A program made the translations under genes and the position numbers. A model generated the notes under the pieces. The model saw nothing but the letters and a program-made list of their open reading frames with translations, searched no databases and was not told the origin of the DNA. From contig NZ_MLHN01000003.1 in the NCBI RefSeq assembly GCF_001999285.1, forward strand, positions 1 to 64,000: a stretch of 64,000 nt of DNA, given 5' to 3'. This DNA is from Rodentibacter genomosp. 1 (GTDB lineage Bacteria > Pseudomonadota > Gammaproteobacteria > Enterobacterales > Pasteurellaceae). Within the stretch, counting starts at the first letter, position 1, and the number at the start of each line of letters is the position of its first letter. This document shows positions 49,183 through 60,533 of this stretch, piece by piece.

Positions 49183-49224
49183 AAAGTGCGGTGATTTTTA
49201 CCGCACTTTTTTATTAAGTGCGGT
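49183..49224. terminator. Uptake-signal terminator between yhbY and greA
   Basis: AAAGTGCGGT (49183-49192) and ACCGCACTTT (49200-49209) pair across a 7-nt loop, with a T run after; a third AAGTGCGGT follows at 49216-49224. It serves the convergent yhbY and greA. Confidence 0.85.
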
Positions 49225-49239
49225 ATTATGTAGCAAAGG

Positions 49240-49716
49240 TTATACGTAATTGACTTCAATAATTTCAAACTCAACATTACCACCTGGAGTAGCAATATTT
49301 ACCGTATCATCAAGTTCTTTACCAATTAAGCCACGTGCAATCGGTGAATTTACGGAAATCAAACCCGCTTTAATATCTGCTTCATCATCGCCGACAATTT
49401 GATAAGTCACTTCCTCATCAGTATCCACATTCACTAACACGACTGTCGCACCGAAAATAATCTTGCCTTTGTTAGGCATCTTCGTCACATCAATAATTTG
49501 CGAATTTGCTAACTTGCCCTCAATTTCTTGAATTCGACCTTCACAAAAACCTTGTTGTTCACGCGCGGCGTGATATTCTGCATTTTCTTTCAAATCGCCA
49601 TGTTCACGGGCCTCTGCAATCGCTTTAATAATTTCCGGGCGACGTACATTCTTCAAAAAATCCAATTCTGCTTTGAGCAATTCTGCTCCACGCACTGTCA
49701 TTGGGATTTGTTTCAT
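49240..49716 (-). CDS. greA: Transcription elongation factor GreA
   Basis: Binds the RNA polymerase secondary channel and stimulates cleavage of backtracked transcripts. The 158-residue protein has the N-terminal coiled coil with acidic tip residues (the [15 protein letters not shown] region near 41-55) and the FKBP-like C-terminal domain with [23 protein letters not shown] lies before the ATG. Convergent with yhbY and divergent from dacB, as in enterics. Confidence 0.97.
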   Translation of the reverse strand: MKQIPMTVRGAELLKAELDFLKNVRRPEIIKAIAEAREHGDLKENAEYHAAREQQGFCEGRIQEIEGKLANSQIIDVTKMPNKGKIIFGATVVLVNVDTDEEVTYQIVGDDEADIKAGLISVNSPIARGLIGKELDDTVNIATPGGNVEFEIIEVNYV

Positions 49717-49879
49717 AGCTTCATTCCTTAAAATTTAATAAAAAGAAAACCACGGCAAAATTGCAAAATATTGCCGTAGCGACTTAAAATAAATTGTACA
49801 CAAGAAAATGATTTACTCTCCTGAGTTCGGGGGCTATTATTGTCCGTCTTGAAAGAAATAGCAACCAGAACCGTTAATA

Positions 49880-51319
49880 ATGGAAAAAATATCTTCAATT
49901 TCAACCGCACTTAAAGCGGCATTTTTCACTCTCGGCTTTTCCCTTTCCAGTTACGCAGAAATTAATCTTCCCACCATGACAGAATATTTGCCTGAAGGTG
50001 CAAGTGTGGGCGTTATCGCTAAAAATCTCAATAAAAATGACATCATTGCCGACTACAATGGTTCGACCTTTATGTTGCCAGCAAGCACTCAAAAAGTTTT
50101 TACCGCCGTTACAGCAAAATTAGTGCTTGGAGATACTTTCAAATTTGATACAGCCTTGTTAACCAATGGAAAAGTTCAAAACGGGCTTTTAGAAGGCAAT
50201 TTAATCGTACGTTTTACCGGCGATCCGGATCTCACCAGCGGTCAACTTTATAGTTTACTTGCCGAATTAAAAAAACAAGGCATCAATAAAATCAGTGGCG
50301 ATCTCATCCTAGATACTTCCGTATTCTCCAGTCATGATCGCGGTTTAGGTTGGATTTGGAATGATTTGACCATGTGTTTCAACTCCCCACCTTCCGCTGC
50401 CAATATTGATAACAACTGTTTCTATGCAGAATTGGATGCGAATCAAACGCCGGGGGAAACCGTTAAAATCAATGTGCCGGCGCAATTTCCTATTCAAGTT
50501 TTCGGACAAGTTTATGTGGCAGACAGTCGTGAATCCCCCTATTGTCAATTAGATGTGGCAGTACATGATAATAATCGTTATCAAGTTAAAGGTTGCCTTG
50601 CCCGCCAAACAAAACCGTTCGGTTTAAGTTTTGCCGTACAAGATCCCGATGCTTATGCAGCAGCGATTATTCAACGTCAACTAAAACGATTAGGCATTGA
50701 ATTTAACGGAAAAGTATTACAACCGCAAAAACCACAACAAGGGCAATTATTGGCACAACATTTCTCTAAACCTTTACCGGATTTATTGAAAAAAATGATG
50801 AAAAAATCCGATAATCAAATTGCAGATTCTCTATTTCGAGCCATAGCCTACCATTACTATAAACGTCCTGCCTCCTTCCAACTCGGAACATTGGCTGTTA
50901 AATCTGTTTTACAAAAACAAGGAATCAAATTCGGTAATAGCATCTTAGCGGACGGTTCCGGTCTTTCACGCCATAACTTAGTAGCGCCTAAAACCATGCT
51001 TTCTGTATTAGAATACATCGCAAAAAATGAAGACAAGCTACACTTAATAGAAACGTTCCCTATTGCCGGCGTTGACGGCACCATTAGCGGACGTGGCGGA
51101 TTAATTAATCCACCGTTAGTCAAAAATGTGATCGCCAAAACCGGCTCATTAAAAGGGGTGTACAACCTTGCGGGCTTTATGACAAATGCCCGTGGCGAGA
51201 AGATCGCCTTTGTTCAATTTATTAACGGTTATTCCACCGGCGAACTTGAAAATAAAACGAAACGTGCCCCTTTGGTGCAATTTGAAAGTGCACTTTATAA
51301 CGAAATTTATAAGAATTAA
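49880..51319 (+). CDS. dacB: D-alanyl-D-alanine carboxypeptidase/endopeptidase (PBP4)
   Basis: Periplasmic class C penicillin-binding protein that trims and cleaves peptidoglycan cross-links. The active-site motifs are Ser69-Thr-Gln-Lys72 (SxxK), SDN in KKSDNQIADS and KTG in AKTGSLKG. A signal peptide covers about the first 26 residues, part of it encoded by an exact uptake signal (near 49903). Length of 479 residues is normal. The start at 49880 gives MEKISSIST; ribosome site is modest. Confidence 0.95.
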   Translation: MEKISSISTALKAAFFTLGFSLSSYAEINLPTMTEYLPEGASVGVIAKNLNKNDIIADYNGSTFMLPASTQKVFTAVTAKLVLGDTFKFDTALLTNGKVQNGLLEGNLIVRFTGDPDLTSGQLYSLLAELKKQGINKISGDLILDTSVFSSHDRGLGWIWNDLTMCFNSPPSAANIDNNCFYAELDANQTPGETVKINVPAQFPIQVFGQVYVADSRESPYCQLDVAVHDNNRYQVKGCLARQTKPFGLSFAVQDPDAYAAAIIQRQLKRLGIEFNGKVLQPQKPQQGQLLAQHFSKPLPDLLKKMMKKSDNQIADSLFRAIAYHYYKRPASFQLGTLAVKSVLQKQGIKFGNSILADGSGLSRHNLVAPKTMLSVLEYIAKNEDKLHLIETFPIAGVDGTISGRGGLINPPLVKNVIAKTGSLKGVYNLAGFMTNARGEKIAFVQFINGYSTGELENKTKRAPLVQFESALYNEIYKN

Positions 51320-51328
51320 TAAAAAAAA

Positions 51329-51374
51329 CAACCGCGCTTTAATTCATTCATCATGAATAAACTAAAGTGCGGTT
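51329..51374. terminator. Terminator between dacB and rnpB
   Basis: ACCGCGCTTT (51331-51340) and AAAGTGCGGT (51364-51373) pair with one G-T wobble, an uptake signal facing a copy with one altered base. A smaller ATTCAT/ATGAAT stem lies inside the loop. It lies between convergent dacB and rnpB. Confidence 0.6.
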
Positions 51375-51380
51375 ATGTTT

Positions 51381-51752
<372 letters not shown>

Positions 51753-51759
51753 AGTGCGT

Positions 51760-51788
51760 AGTATAGAGATTAATAAAAGTGTGGTCAA
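51760..51788 (-). promoter_or_regulatory. rnpB promoter
   Basis: On the minus strand TTGACC (-35) and TATACT (-10) are separated by 17 nt, with the predicted start seven bases further, exactly at the P1 helix of the RNA. A strong sigma-70 promoter as expected for a stable RNA. Confidence 0.85.
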
Positions 51789-51857
51789 ATTTTCATTCTT
51801 ATTTTTACTGCATTCCGCTAAAATACCCATAATTTTAACCGCACTTTAGGAATGTTC

Positions 51858-52793
51858 ATGAACTATCTAAAAATTGCACGGGATACGCTTTCCGTAGAAA
51901 GCCTCGCACTCACCCAATTAAGCCAACGTTTAGATGAAAACTTCAACCAAATCGTTGAGCTTATTTTGCATTGTCAAGGTCGCCTTGTCATTGGTGGAAT
52001 TGGTAAATCAGGCTTAATTGGAAAAAAAATGGTTGCCACCTTTGCGTCCACCGGCACACCAAGCTTCTTTCTCCATCCCACTGAGGCGTTTCACGGTGAT
52101 CTGGGTATGCTCAAGCCAATTGATATTGTTATGCTCATTTCTTATAGTGGTGAAACCGATGATGTCAATAAACTGATTCCAAGCCTAAAAAACTTTGGCA
52201 ATAAAATTATCGCTCTCACCAGCAATAAATATTCTACTCTTGCTCGTCATGCAGATTATGTGTTGGATATTACCGTTGAACGTGAAGTTTGCCCGAATAA
52301 TCTTGCTCCAACCACCTCTGCGCTTGTCACTTTGGCACTCGGTGATGCTCTTGCGGTATCTCTTATCACCGCAAGGAATTTCCAACCTGCTGATTTTGCT
52401 AAATACCATCCGGGCGGTAGCCTAGGTCGCCGTTTGCTCTGTCGGGTTAAAGACCAAATGCTGACACGCTTACCGATTATTTCACCCGAAACAAATTTCA
52501 CTGATTGTTTAACCGTGATGAATGAAGGACGGATGGGCGTTGCACTGGTGATGGAAAACTCACAGCTGAAAGGCATTATCACCGATGGTGATATTCGCCG
52601 TGCCTTGACCGCTAATGGTGAAAAAACGCTTAAGAAAACAGCACAGGATTTTATGACAAGTTCACCAAAAACCATTAATCAAAATGAATTCCTAGCGAAA
52701 GCGGAAGATTTTATGAAAGAGAAGAAAATTCACTCTCTTGTGGCAGTCGATGATGAAAATAACGTGGTCGGTTTAATCGAATTTTCAAGCTAA
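51858..52793 (+). CDS. kdsD: D-arabinose-5-phosphate isomerase
   Basis: Converts ribulose-5-phosphate to arabinose-5-phosphate, the first step toward KDO of lipopolysaccharide. An N-terminal SIS domain (with GGIGKSGLIGKKMVATFAST) is followed by two CBS repeats in the last 110 residues. The ATG at 51858 is correctly spaced from TAGGA and gives 311 residues; the ATG six bases earlier abuts the ribosome site. kdsC follows 9 nt later, so two consecutive KDO steps are encoded together. An uptake signal sits directly before the gene. Confidence 0.94.
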   Translation: MNYLKIARDTLSVESLALTQLSQRLDENFNQIVELILHCQGRLVIGGIGKSGLIGKKMVATFASTGTPSFFLHPTEAFHGDLGMLKPIDIVMLISYSGETDDVNKLIPSLKNFGNKIIALTSNKYSTLARHADYVLDITVEREVCPNNLAPTTSALVTLALGDALAVSLITARNFQPADFAKYHPGGSLGRRLLCRVKDQMLTRLPIISPETNFTDCLTVMNEGRMGVALVMENSQLKGIITDGDIRRALTANGEKTLKKTAQDFMTSSPKTINQNEFLAKAEDFMKEKKIHSLVAVDDENNVVGLIEFSS

Positions 52794-52802
52794 GGAAATC
52801 AA

Positions 52803-53345
52803 ATGCAACAAAAACTCGAAAAAATTAAATTAGTAATTACCGATGTGGACGGCGTGCTGACAGATGGGCGACTCCACTATGATGCAAATGGTGAAGCCAT
52901 TAAAAGTTTCCATGTGCGTGATGGTTTAGGCATTAAAATGTTGATGGAATCCGGTATTCAAATTGCGGTACTTTCCGGCAGAGATTCTGCCATTTTACGC
53001 CGCCGTATTGCCGATCTTGGCATAAACCTATTCTTGCTTGGGAAATTAGAGAAAGAAAGTGCCTGTTTTGAATTAATGAAGCAAGCCGGCGTGAAACCTG
53101 AAGAAACCGCTTATATTGGCGATGATAGCGTAGATCTCCCGGCTTTTGCCGTCAGCGGACTTTCCTTTGCTGTGGCTGATGCGCCCCATTATGTAAAAAA
53201 TGCCGCAGATCATGTACTTTCTCTTGGCGGTGGAAAAGGCGCATTTCGTGAAATGTCCGATATGATTTTAACCGCTCAAGGTAAATCTGCTGTCTTTGAC
53301 AGTGCACAGGGATTTTTAAAATCAGTCAGAAATATGACGCAATAA
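52803..53345 (+). CDS. kdsC: 3-deoxy-D-manno-octulosonate 8-phosphate phosphatase
   Basis: HAD superfamily phosphatase releasing KDO from KDO-8-phosphate. The catalytic motif is DVDGVLTDG with Asp14 and Asp16; YIGDDSVDLPAF is motif III. Length of 180 residues suits the tetrameric capless type. AAGGAAATCAA precedes the ATG. It forms an operon with kdsD and is closed by a terminator. Confidence 0.95.
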   Translation: MQQKLEKIKLVITDVDGVLTDGRLHYDANGEAIKSFHVRDGLGIKMLMESGIQIAVLSGRDSAILRRRIADLGINLFLLGKLEKESACFELMKQAGVKPEETAYIGDDSVDLPAFAVSGLSFAVADAPHYVKNAADHVLSLGGGKGAFREMSDMILTAQGKSAVFDSAQGFLKSVRNMTQ

Positions 53346-53360
53346 TCCATTTCCCAATAA

Positions 53361-53392
53361 AAATAATCCCTCATGATTGAGGGGTTATTTTT
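53361..53392 (+). terminator. kdsC terminator
   Basis: AAATAATCCCTCA (53361-53373) pairs with TGAGGGGTTATTT (starting at 53378), followed by T. Confidence 0.8.
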
Positions 53393-54077
53393 ACCAACAA
53401 AATCGTTCATTTATGTGATTTTCTAACCGTTCTTTTTGCCATTTCGATTTATTTTGTGGATCAGCAAAAAATTCATCCTGTGCTTTTAAACGATCCTTCA
53501 ATTTTTCTTCTGCTTCTTTTAAGGCTATTTTACGATCTTGAAATTTAGTGGGTAATTCTTTCATAAAAATAATTTCATAAGGATGAGCGATTACCCAATC
53601 TACCGCCTCTTTTGCCAATTGACGTTGTTTATTTAAATCGCAAAATGCATAAGGATTCACAAACTGCCCCACGACTTGGCTAAATCCGGTATTTTCCGCC
53701 ACGGTCGCCTTGGGTAAATCCAATACATACAGTGCGGTAATTAAACGATTCTGCCCCCGATAAAACCATTTCACCGCGTCGTCACGCAAACCCAAATCAT
53801 AGGCTCTTGCCGATAAGGTAAACAATGTGATAGGAGAAATTCGAGCCGAATTTTCTTCTACAAATTTGACCGCACTTTGATAGCCCTTTAAGGTATTTTC
53901 CCGCAACATTGGATCAATCTGCTTATGCACAAAGACATTTTGGGCTTTACCTTTTTCTGCGGAATAATAAGGTTTCACATAAATATCAATGGATTTCACC
54001 GGCTCTTTACTCACTACGGCACAAGCGGTGGAGTAAAGTGCGGTGAATATCACCGTAATTTTTACAGAAAATTTCAC
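53391..54077 (-). CDS. Putative lipoprotein of unknown function
   Basis: I do not recognise this family. The best start is a GTG at 54077 with AGGGGG six bases before it, giving 228 residues. It begins with a short basic, then hydrophobic, signal sequence ending in YSTAC, a plausible though imperfect lipobox. The mature part is mostly helical and polar, with tyrosine/asparagine-rich stretches and a strongly charged C-terminal helix (QDRKIALKEAEEKLKDRL). It starts 8 nt after the ArcD-like antiporter, so the two are probably co-transcribed. It contains one exact App-type and two Hin-type uptake signals. Confidence 0.65.
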   Translation of the reverse strand: MKFSVKITVIFTALYSTACAVVSKEPVKSIDIYVKPYYSAEKGKAQNVFVHKQIDPMLRENTLKGYQSAVKFVEENSARISPITLFTLSARAYDLGLRDDAVKWFYRGQNRLITALYVLDLPKATVAENTGFSQVVGQFVNPYAFCDLNKQRQLAKEAVDWVIAHPYEIIFMKELPTKFQDRKIALKEAEEKLKDRLKAQDEFFADPQNKSKWQKERLENHINERFCW

Positions 54078-54085
54078 GGTTCCCC

Positions 54086-55513
54086 CTAAATGGAAAGCAA
54101 TCCTTGAGATAACTCCCAGCAAGCCATTAAAAATACCCCTATTAATATTATCAATAATGCCCATTCTTTTTTACTAAGTCCAAACTTACCCTTTTTCTGA
54201 TATTGGGAATATAAGTAAACCGTTACCCCAGGAACATATAACACAACGGATAAAAACAAATAATCCATACCGGCAGCATAAACAATCCACAAGCCATAAA
54301 GGGTTGCCATTAAACCGGTAAGCTGAATATACCATTTTGCCTTACGTTGTAGGGCTAATTTAAATAAATACGCACCAATAAGAATGTAAGGAACCAAAAT
54401 CATCGAAGTGGCAAGAGAAATTAATTTTGTGTAACTTTGACTGGTAAATAACACCAAAATTAAACAAAGTTGAATGACAATATTAGTAAACCAGAGGGAA
54501 TTAATGGGCGTGTTATTTTTATTGAGTTTACTCAACATACGTGGAAATGCCTCGCTCTCTACCCCCCGATAAGGCACTTCAGTACAATACATTGTCCAGC
54601 TGATATATGAACCAAGCACGTAAACAATTAAACAGAAAGTAATAATAACTTTTCCCACTTTCCCAATCATTGATTCTAAAATCGGTGCCATAGAGGGATT
54701 TGACATGGTGCTAATGGTTTCACGTGGTAACACGCCAAGTGCCAGCACAGTAATCGCTACATAAAGCACCAAAGTAATACAAATGCCGAGTACTGTTGCC
54801 GTCCCAATATCACGTTGTTTTTTCGCATGTCCAGATAAAATTGACGCCCCCTCTACTCCCACAAAGACCCATAGGGTTATCAGCATGGTGCTCTTCACTT
54901 GTGTGATCAGATCTGCCGAGTGATTTTGATTAGCCAAGGTTTCCCCATTAAAATCTGTAAAAAACTGTGTTGGCGAGAAATAAAGTGCGGCTAAAATGAT
55001 GAATAAAATTAATGGAAAAACTTTAACAATGGTTGCCAACATATTCACAAATGCCGCTTCTCTAATACCACGGGCAATCAGCCAATGCACGAGCCAAACC
55101 ACAAGTGAAGCCCCTAAAATGGAATAAAGCGTACTGCCCGTACCAAAAATGATACGTTCCTGCGTATCTACAAAAGTGCCGAGACCTTCAAAAGCCACCA
55201 CAAGATAGCTCACACTGCCAATACCGGAGCAAAGCCAATATCCCCAAGCAGAAAAAAAGCCGACTAAACCGCCAAATCCTTCTCTCGCATAAGTATAAAC
55301 TCCACCATTCAGATCGGGGCGAAGACGGGATAAAAAGAAAAAAGACAGCCCTAGAAAAATAATCCCGACACCGGTAATCGCCCACCCAATCAACAATGCC
55401 TTCGCACCGGCTACTTCAGCCATATTCTGCGGTAAGCTAAAAATCCCCGAACCAATCATGGAACTGAGCACCAGCGCCGTTAAAGCAAATAATCCTATTT
55501 TTTTATTGGACAT
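54086..55513 (-). CDS. Basic amino acid antiporter (ArcD/YdgI-like, APC family)
   Basis: Inner membrane antiporter of the APC superfamily with about 12-13 helices. The start MSNKKIGLFALTALVLSSMIGSGIFSLPQNM matches the arginine/ornithine antiporter group, including E. coli YdgI, and NGGVYTYAREGFG follows. The ATG at 55513 gives 475 residues; the 37 extra upstream codons run into the divergent yfaE and are rejected. No arginine deiminase genes are seen nearby, so the substrates (arginine, ornithine, lysine or others) are open. A variant uptake signal lies just upstream. Confidence 0.82.
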   Translation of the reverse strand: MSNKKIGLFALTALVLSSMIGSGIFSLPQNMAEVAGAKALLIGWAITGVGIIFLGLSFFFLSRLRPDLNGGVYTYAREGFGGLVGFFSAWGYWLCSGIGSVSYLVVAFEGLGTFVDTQERIIFGTGSTLYSILGASLVVWLVHWLIARGIREAAFVNMLATIVKVFPLILFIILAALYFSPTQFFTDFNGETLANQNHSADLITQVKSTMLITLWVFVGVEGASILSGHAKKQRDIGTATVLGICITLVLYVAITVLALGVLPRETISTMSNPSMAPILESMIGKVGKVIITFCLIVYVLGSYISWTMYCTEVPYRGVESEAFPRMLSKLNKNNTPINSLWFTNIVIQLCLILVLFTSQSYTKLISLATSMILVPYILIGAYLFKLALQRKAKWYIQLTGLMATLYGLWIVYAAGMDYLFLSVVLYVPGVTVYLYSQYQKKGKFGLSKKEWALLIILIGVFLMACWELSQGLLSI

Positions 55514-55612
55514 ACACACCACATTAGAATCAAAAAAAGAGCGGTAAATTTTAACAGAGTTTTCCATTTTTCCTATATAATTATGCATCAAATCAAATTT
55601 TATATGCAAAAT

Positions 55613-57315
<1,703 letters not shown>

Positions 57316-57318
57316 GCT

Positions 57319-57807
57319 TTATCTCCAGATCTGAATCAAGAAAATTACCACGACCGCATAAATCGCCGCTAATACATCATCCACCATAATGCCAAAACCG
57401 CTTTCTAGTTTTTTATCAAAAAATCGGATCGGGAAAGGTTTGAGAATATCAAAAAAGCGAAAAAGCCCAAATGCCGTTACGATCCACGGCAAAGATAAAG
57501 TCGGAATAGCGCTAAGCACAATAAATACGCCGACAAATTCATCCCACACAATCGCACCGTGATCGTGTACGCCCATATCATCTGCTGTTTTTTGACATAA
57601 ATAACAGCCTAAAATAAAGCAAAGTGCGGTCAAAATTAAGAACGTTTTTGTGCCTAAAATCCCGAGTAAAATCACGCCCAATAGGGTACCAAGGGCGCTG
57701 CCCCAAGTTCCCGGTGCGGGACGAAGTAAACCTGAGCCGAATCCCACGGCAAGCAAATGAACGGGATTTTTTAAAGAAATTCGTTTTAACGGATTCTCTT
57801 CTTTCAT
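57319..57807 (-). CDS. pgpA: Phosphatidylglycerophosphatase A
   Basis: Dephosphorylates phosphatidylglycerol phosphate in the inner membrane. The ATG at 57807, with TAAGGAATAAAAAT upstream, gives 162 residues; the much longer open frame starting inside thiL is rejected. Motifs RPAPGTWGSALGTLLG and DEFVGVFIV with the acidic residues of the family are visible, along with three or four membrane segments and the terminal GIMVDDVLAAIYA. It starts 4 nt after thiL. Confidence 0.94.
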   Translation of the reverse strand: MKEENPLKRISLKNPVHLLAVGFGSGLLRPAPGTWGSALGTLLGVILLGILGTKTFLILTALCFILGCYLCQKTADDMGVHDHGAIVWDEFVGVFIVLSAIPTLSLPWIVTAFGLFRFFDILKPFPIRFFDKKLESGFGIMVDDVLAAIYAVVVIFLIQIWR

Positions 57808-57811
57808 ATTT

Positions 57812-58801
57812 TTATTCCTTAAAATGATCGAAGCCAATTTTTGATGAATAATCGATCGGCTGCCCATCACGCAAAAAACGGATGGAAAACTGACCGCACT
57901 TTTTCGTTTCAAACTCAGGCACAATTCGCCCAATACAGGTGCAAGGCACATCAAGATTTTTTAGGCGAAACTCAAGTAAGGGCTGATTTTTCGGTGGAAT
58001 AGTAAAACACAATTCATAATCTTCCCCACCGCTCAAGGCGAATTGCTCCACTTGTGTGCGATCATAAAGATTTAATAAGGAGGATGAAAGTGGCAGATTG
58101 GAAAGATCAATTTCTGCTGCACATTGACTACGTTTAAGAATATGTCTGAGATCGGAATTTAACCCATCGGAAAGATCAATAGCAGCATGGGCAATATCGG
58201 CTAATGCTCGTCCAAGCGTAATTCGAGGCGTTGGGCGAAAATGACGTTGTTGTAAAAATTCTTCGTCAAAACCCACCGCACTTTTGCCCGATAAAATTTG
58301 TTGCAAACCGGCGGTACTATCGCCCAAAGTACCGGAAACATAAATCAAATCCCCGACTTTGGCTTGATGGCGGCATAAGGCTTTTCCTTTTTCCACCAAG
58401 CCTTGTGCTGTAATGGTAACAGATAATGCGCCTTTTGTTGTATCACCGCCAATTAATGTGACGTTGTAATCTTTTAATGTTTGTAACAAACTTTGGCTGA
58501 ACCGTTCGAGCCAGCTTTCATCAACGTTTGGTAAGGTTAAGGCAAGGGAAAGCCACTTGGGTTGTGCCCCAATAGCGGCTAAATCGCTGAGATTGGTCGC
58601 CACCGCTTTATAAGCTAAATCTTCCGGTGTAATGGAGGGTAGAAAATGCGTATTTTCCACCATTGTGTCGGTGGTAATCGCCAGTTGATAATTTTCCGGC
58701 ACGCTCACCAAGGCGCAATCATCGCCAATGGATAATTGCACAAAATCATCACAAGTTTGCTGCTGTTCAAAATACTCTTTGATTAAATCAAATTCGCCCA
58801 T
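57812..58801 (-). CDS. thiL: Thiamine-monophosphate kinase
   Basis: Phosphorylates thiamine monophosphate to the active pyrophosphate. The N-terminal IGDDCAL, DLAAIGAQP and the GGDTTKG loop are PurM-fold nucleotide and metal sites; LSGGEDYELCFT is near the C-terminal third. Length of 329 residues is normal. The ribosome site is weak. Gene order ribH-nusB-(phosphatase)-thiL-pgpA follows the enteric pattern with one insertion. Two uptake signals lie within the gene. Confidence 0.96.
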   Translation of the reverse strand: MGEFDLIKEYFEQQQTCDDFVQLSIGDDCALVSVPENYQLAITTDTMVENTHFLPSITPEDLAYKAVATNLSDLAAIGAQPKWLSLALTLPNVDESWLERFSQSLLQTLKDYNVTLIGGDTTKGALSVTITAQGLVEKGKALCRHQAKVGDLIYVSGTLGDSTAGLQQILSGKSAVGFDEEFLQQRHFRPTPRITLGRALADIAHAAIDLSDGLNSDLRHILKRSQCAAEIDLSNLPLSSSLLNLYDRTQVEQFALSGGEDYELCFTIPPKNQPLLEFRLKNLDVPCTCIGRIVPEFETKKCGQFSIRFLRDGQPIDYSSKIGFDHFKE

Positions 58802-58839
58802 TGTATTTTCCCACCACGTTACCGCCTAAATTTATACCG

Positions 58840-59463
58840 CTATTTTGATGTTTGTGAAAATTGAGCTAAGCGTGCTTTAATTTTTTCAACATTTTCTGTC
58901 GTAAAAAATTTGTCAATGTTTTTCCAAACGGAATGATAACCGTAAGGGGCTTGTTGCATTTCTCGTTTAGCTTCATTTAAATTCCAATTTTGGTATAGCA
59001 CACGATACATTGCCACAATCAAACCGGTGCGATCCGCCCCGTGATAACAATGCACCAACACAGCGCCATTTTTTTGGTTTTGACGAATTTGCCATAAAAT
59101 AGCGGCAACCTCTTCAGGCGTGATAGCCCAAGTTAAAAGCGGTGTATTGATCAAATGAATATTTTTATGCCCGAATGCTTGTTTATCATCATTACGATCA
59201 AAAAAACGTAAATTGACGATGGTTTTGATATTTAATTGATCTAACAAGGGTTCGGCTTGGCGTTCTAATTGTTCGCTGCGATAAAAATTATTATCCACAC
59301 GATACAGATTGTTTTGTTTACTAATTAGCGCAGCCCAATGTGCGGTATTTGTTGGAGGCTCATTAGGCGTTGTAGTACAGGAAATTAACGTCAACATCGC
59401 AAAGGCGATAACACTTTGTTTAAGCATAAATTTTGAGGGGAAAACCGGGATATTTTTTTGCAT
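58840..59463 (-). CDS. Lipoprotein with dual-specificity/tyrosine phosphatase domain
   Basis: A cysteine phosphatase with the full catalytic loop HCYHGADR (Cys139, Arg145 in my numbering) followed by TG, of the Siw14/DSP type. A signal peptide ends in the lipobox LISC (Cys29), so the enzyme is probably an envelope lipoprotein facing the periplasm. AAGGATTTTT precedes the ATG at 59463 (207 residues); an internal ATG at 59427 directly before the signal helix is also possible. The substrate is unknown. It is inserted between nusB and thiL. Confidence 0.78.
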   Translation of the reverse strand: MQKNIPVFPSKFMLKQSVIAFAMLTLISCTTTPNEPPTNTAHWAALISKQNNLYRVDNNFYRSEQLERQAEPLLDQLNIKTIVNLRFFDRNDDKQAFGHKNIHLINTPLLTWAITPEEVAAILWQIRQNQKNGAVLVHCYHGADRTGLIVAMYRVLYQNWNLNEAKREMQQAPYGYHSVWKNIDKFFTTENVEKIKARLAQFSQTSK

Positions 59464-59621
59464 AAAAATCCTTAGGAGGAGAAGAAATGTGGGGATAGCC
59501 AATATGCAAGTCTAAAGTGCGGTTGATTTTCAGCGAATTTTCTATCTCATAATAAAAAAGCGCAAGTTCATCCTTATTTCACTTTCGAGATAATGTTGGA
59601 AACTCACGCTATTTTATCGAA

Positions 59622-60056
59622 TTATTTTCGCCCTAATGCCGGTGCAATTTTGTCTAGGACACCGTTAATATATTTATGACTGTCGTCCGAACCAAACACT
59701 TTTGCCACTTCAATGGCTTCGTTAATCACCACTTTGTAAGGCACATCAAGCTCAAAACGTAATTCATACACCGCTAAACGTAAAATGGCTTTTTCAATGG
59801 GATCAAGTTCCTCAAAGCCACGATCAATATAAGACGTAATGGAAAAATCAACGGTTTCCATATTTTCTACGGCTTGACGGAATAATTTACGAAAATAAGA
59901 CTTATCCACTCCATCCATATCTTGATCAAGCATAAAGGCAAGCTCTACCTGCTCCGCAGTATTGCCGGAAACCGCCCAAGAATATAGCGCTTGCACAGTG
60001 CATTCACGTGCCCGACGACGAGCCGATGGTTTTTTCACTTGTTTTTGTTCTGCCAT
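59622..60056 (-). CDS. nusB: Transcription antitermination protein NusB
   Basis: Helical RNA-binding protein that with NusE binds boxA in rRNA antitermination. The 144-residue sequence has [19 protein letters not shown] and the C-terminal [31 protein letters not shown] signature stretches. It starts 3 nt after ribH on the same strand, the standard enteric order. Sequence after the stop codon can form a long imperfect stem ending in T, a possible terminator. Confidence 0.96.
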   Translation of the reverse strand: MAEQKQVKKPSARRRARECTVQALYSWAVSGNTAEQVELAFMLDQDMDGVDKSYFRKLFRQAVENMETVDFSITSYIDRGFEELDPIEKAILRLAVYELRFELDVPYKVVINEAIEVAKVFGSDDSHKYINGVLDKIAPALGRK

Positions 60057-60059
60057 TGT

Positions 60060-60533
60060 TTATGCCGCATCAATTTGTTGAAGAAGATTCATCATTTCAA
60101 GTGCGGTTAATGCAGCTTCAGCCCCTTTATTCCCCGCTTTTGTGCCGGCACGTTCAATAGCCTGCTCAATGTTTTCGGTAGTGAGTACCCCAAATGCAAC
60201 AGGGATTTCAGCTTCCATCGCCACTCTGCCTAAACCACTACTCGCTTCACCTGCAACATATTCAAAATGCGCAGTGCCGCCACGGATCACCGTACCTAAA
60301 GCTACAATCGCATCAAATTTTTTACTGGCAGCCAAACGGCGTGCTACCAACGGTAATTCATAAGCACCCGGTGCACGTAAAAGCGTAATATTTTCATCTT
60401 TTACCTGACCGATTCTTTTTAATGCATCTAATGCACCTTCTAATAAACTTTCATTAATAAAACTATTGAAACGAGCAATAACAACTGCAACTTTGGCATT
60501 CGGTGCAGCTACTGAGCCTTCTAAAACTTTCAT
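60060..60533 (-). CDS. ribH: 6,7-dimethyl-8-ribityllumazine synthase
   Basis: Makes lumazine from the ribityl pyrimidine and dihydroxybutanone phosphate, the penultimate step of riboflavin synthesis, as a 60-subunit shell. Motifs [25 protein letters not shown] and [14 protein letters not shown] are present. The ATG at 60533 with AGGAAAAAAT gives 157 residues; the 20 upstream codons are rejected. No FMN riboswitch is seen upstream. Two Hin uptake signals lie near its ends. Confidence 0.96.
   Translation of the reverse strand: MKVLEGSVAAPNAKVAVVIARFNSFINESLLEGALDALKRIGQVKDENITLLRAPGAYELPLVARRLAASKKFDAIVALGTVIRGGTAHFEYVAGEASSGLGRVAMEAEIPVAFGVLTTENIEQAIERAGTKAGNKGAEAALTALEMMNLLQQIDAA

Noticed and set aside
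58458-58470. Possible matS site (GTGACGTTGTAAT)
   Set aside because: Two of the fixed positions of GTGACRNYGTCAC do not match, and it lies inside thiL; a single near match in 64 kb is not evidence.
59569-59621. Terminator after nusB
   Set aside because: A long imperfect stem can be drawn, but it needs internal mismatches and a large loop, so it was not listed as a feature.
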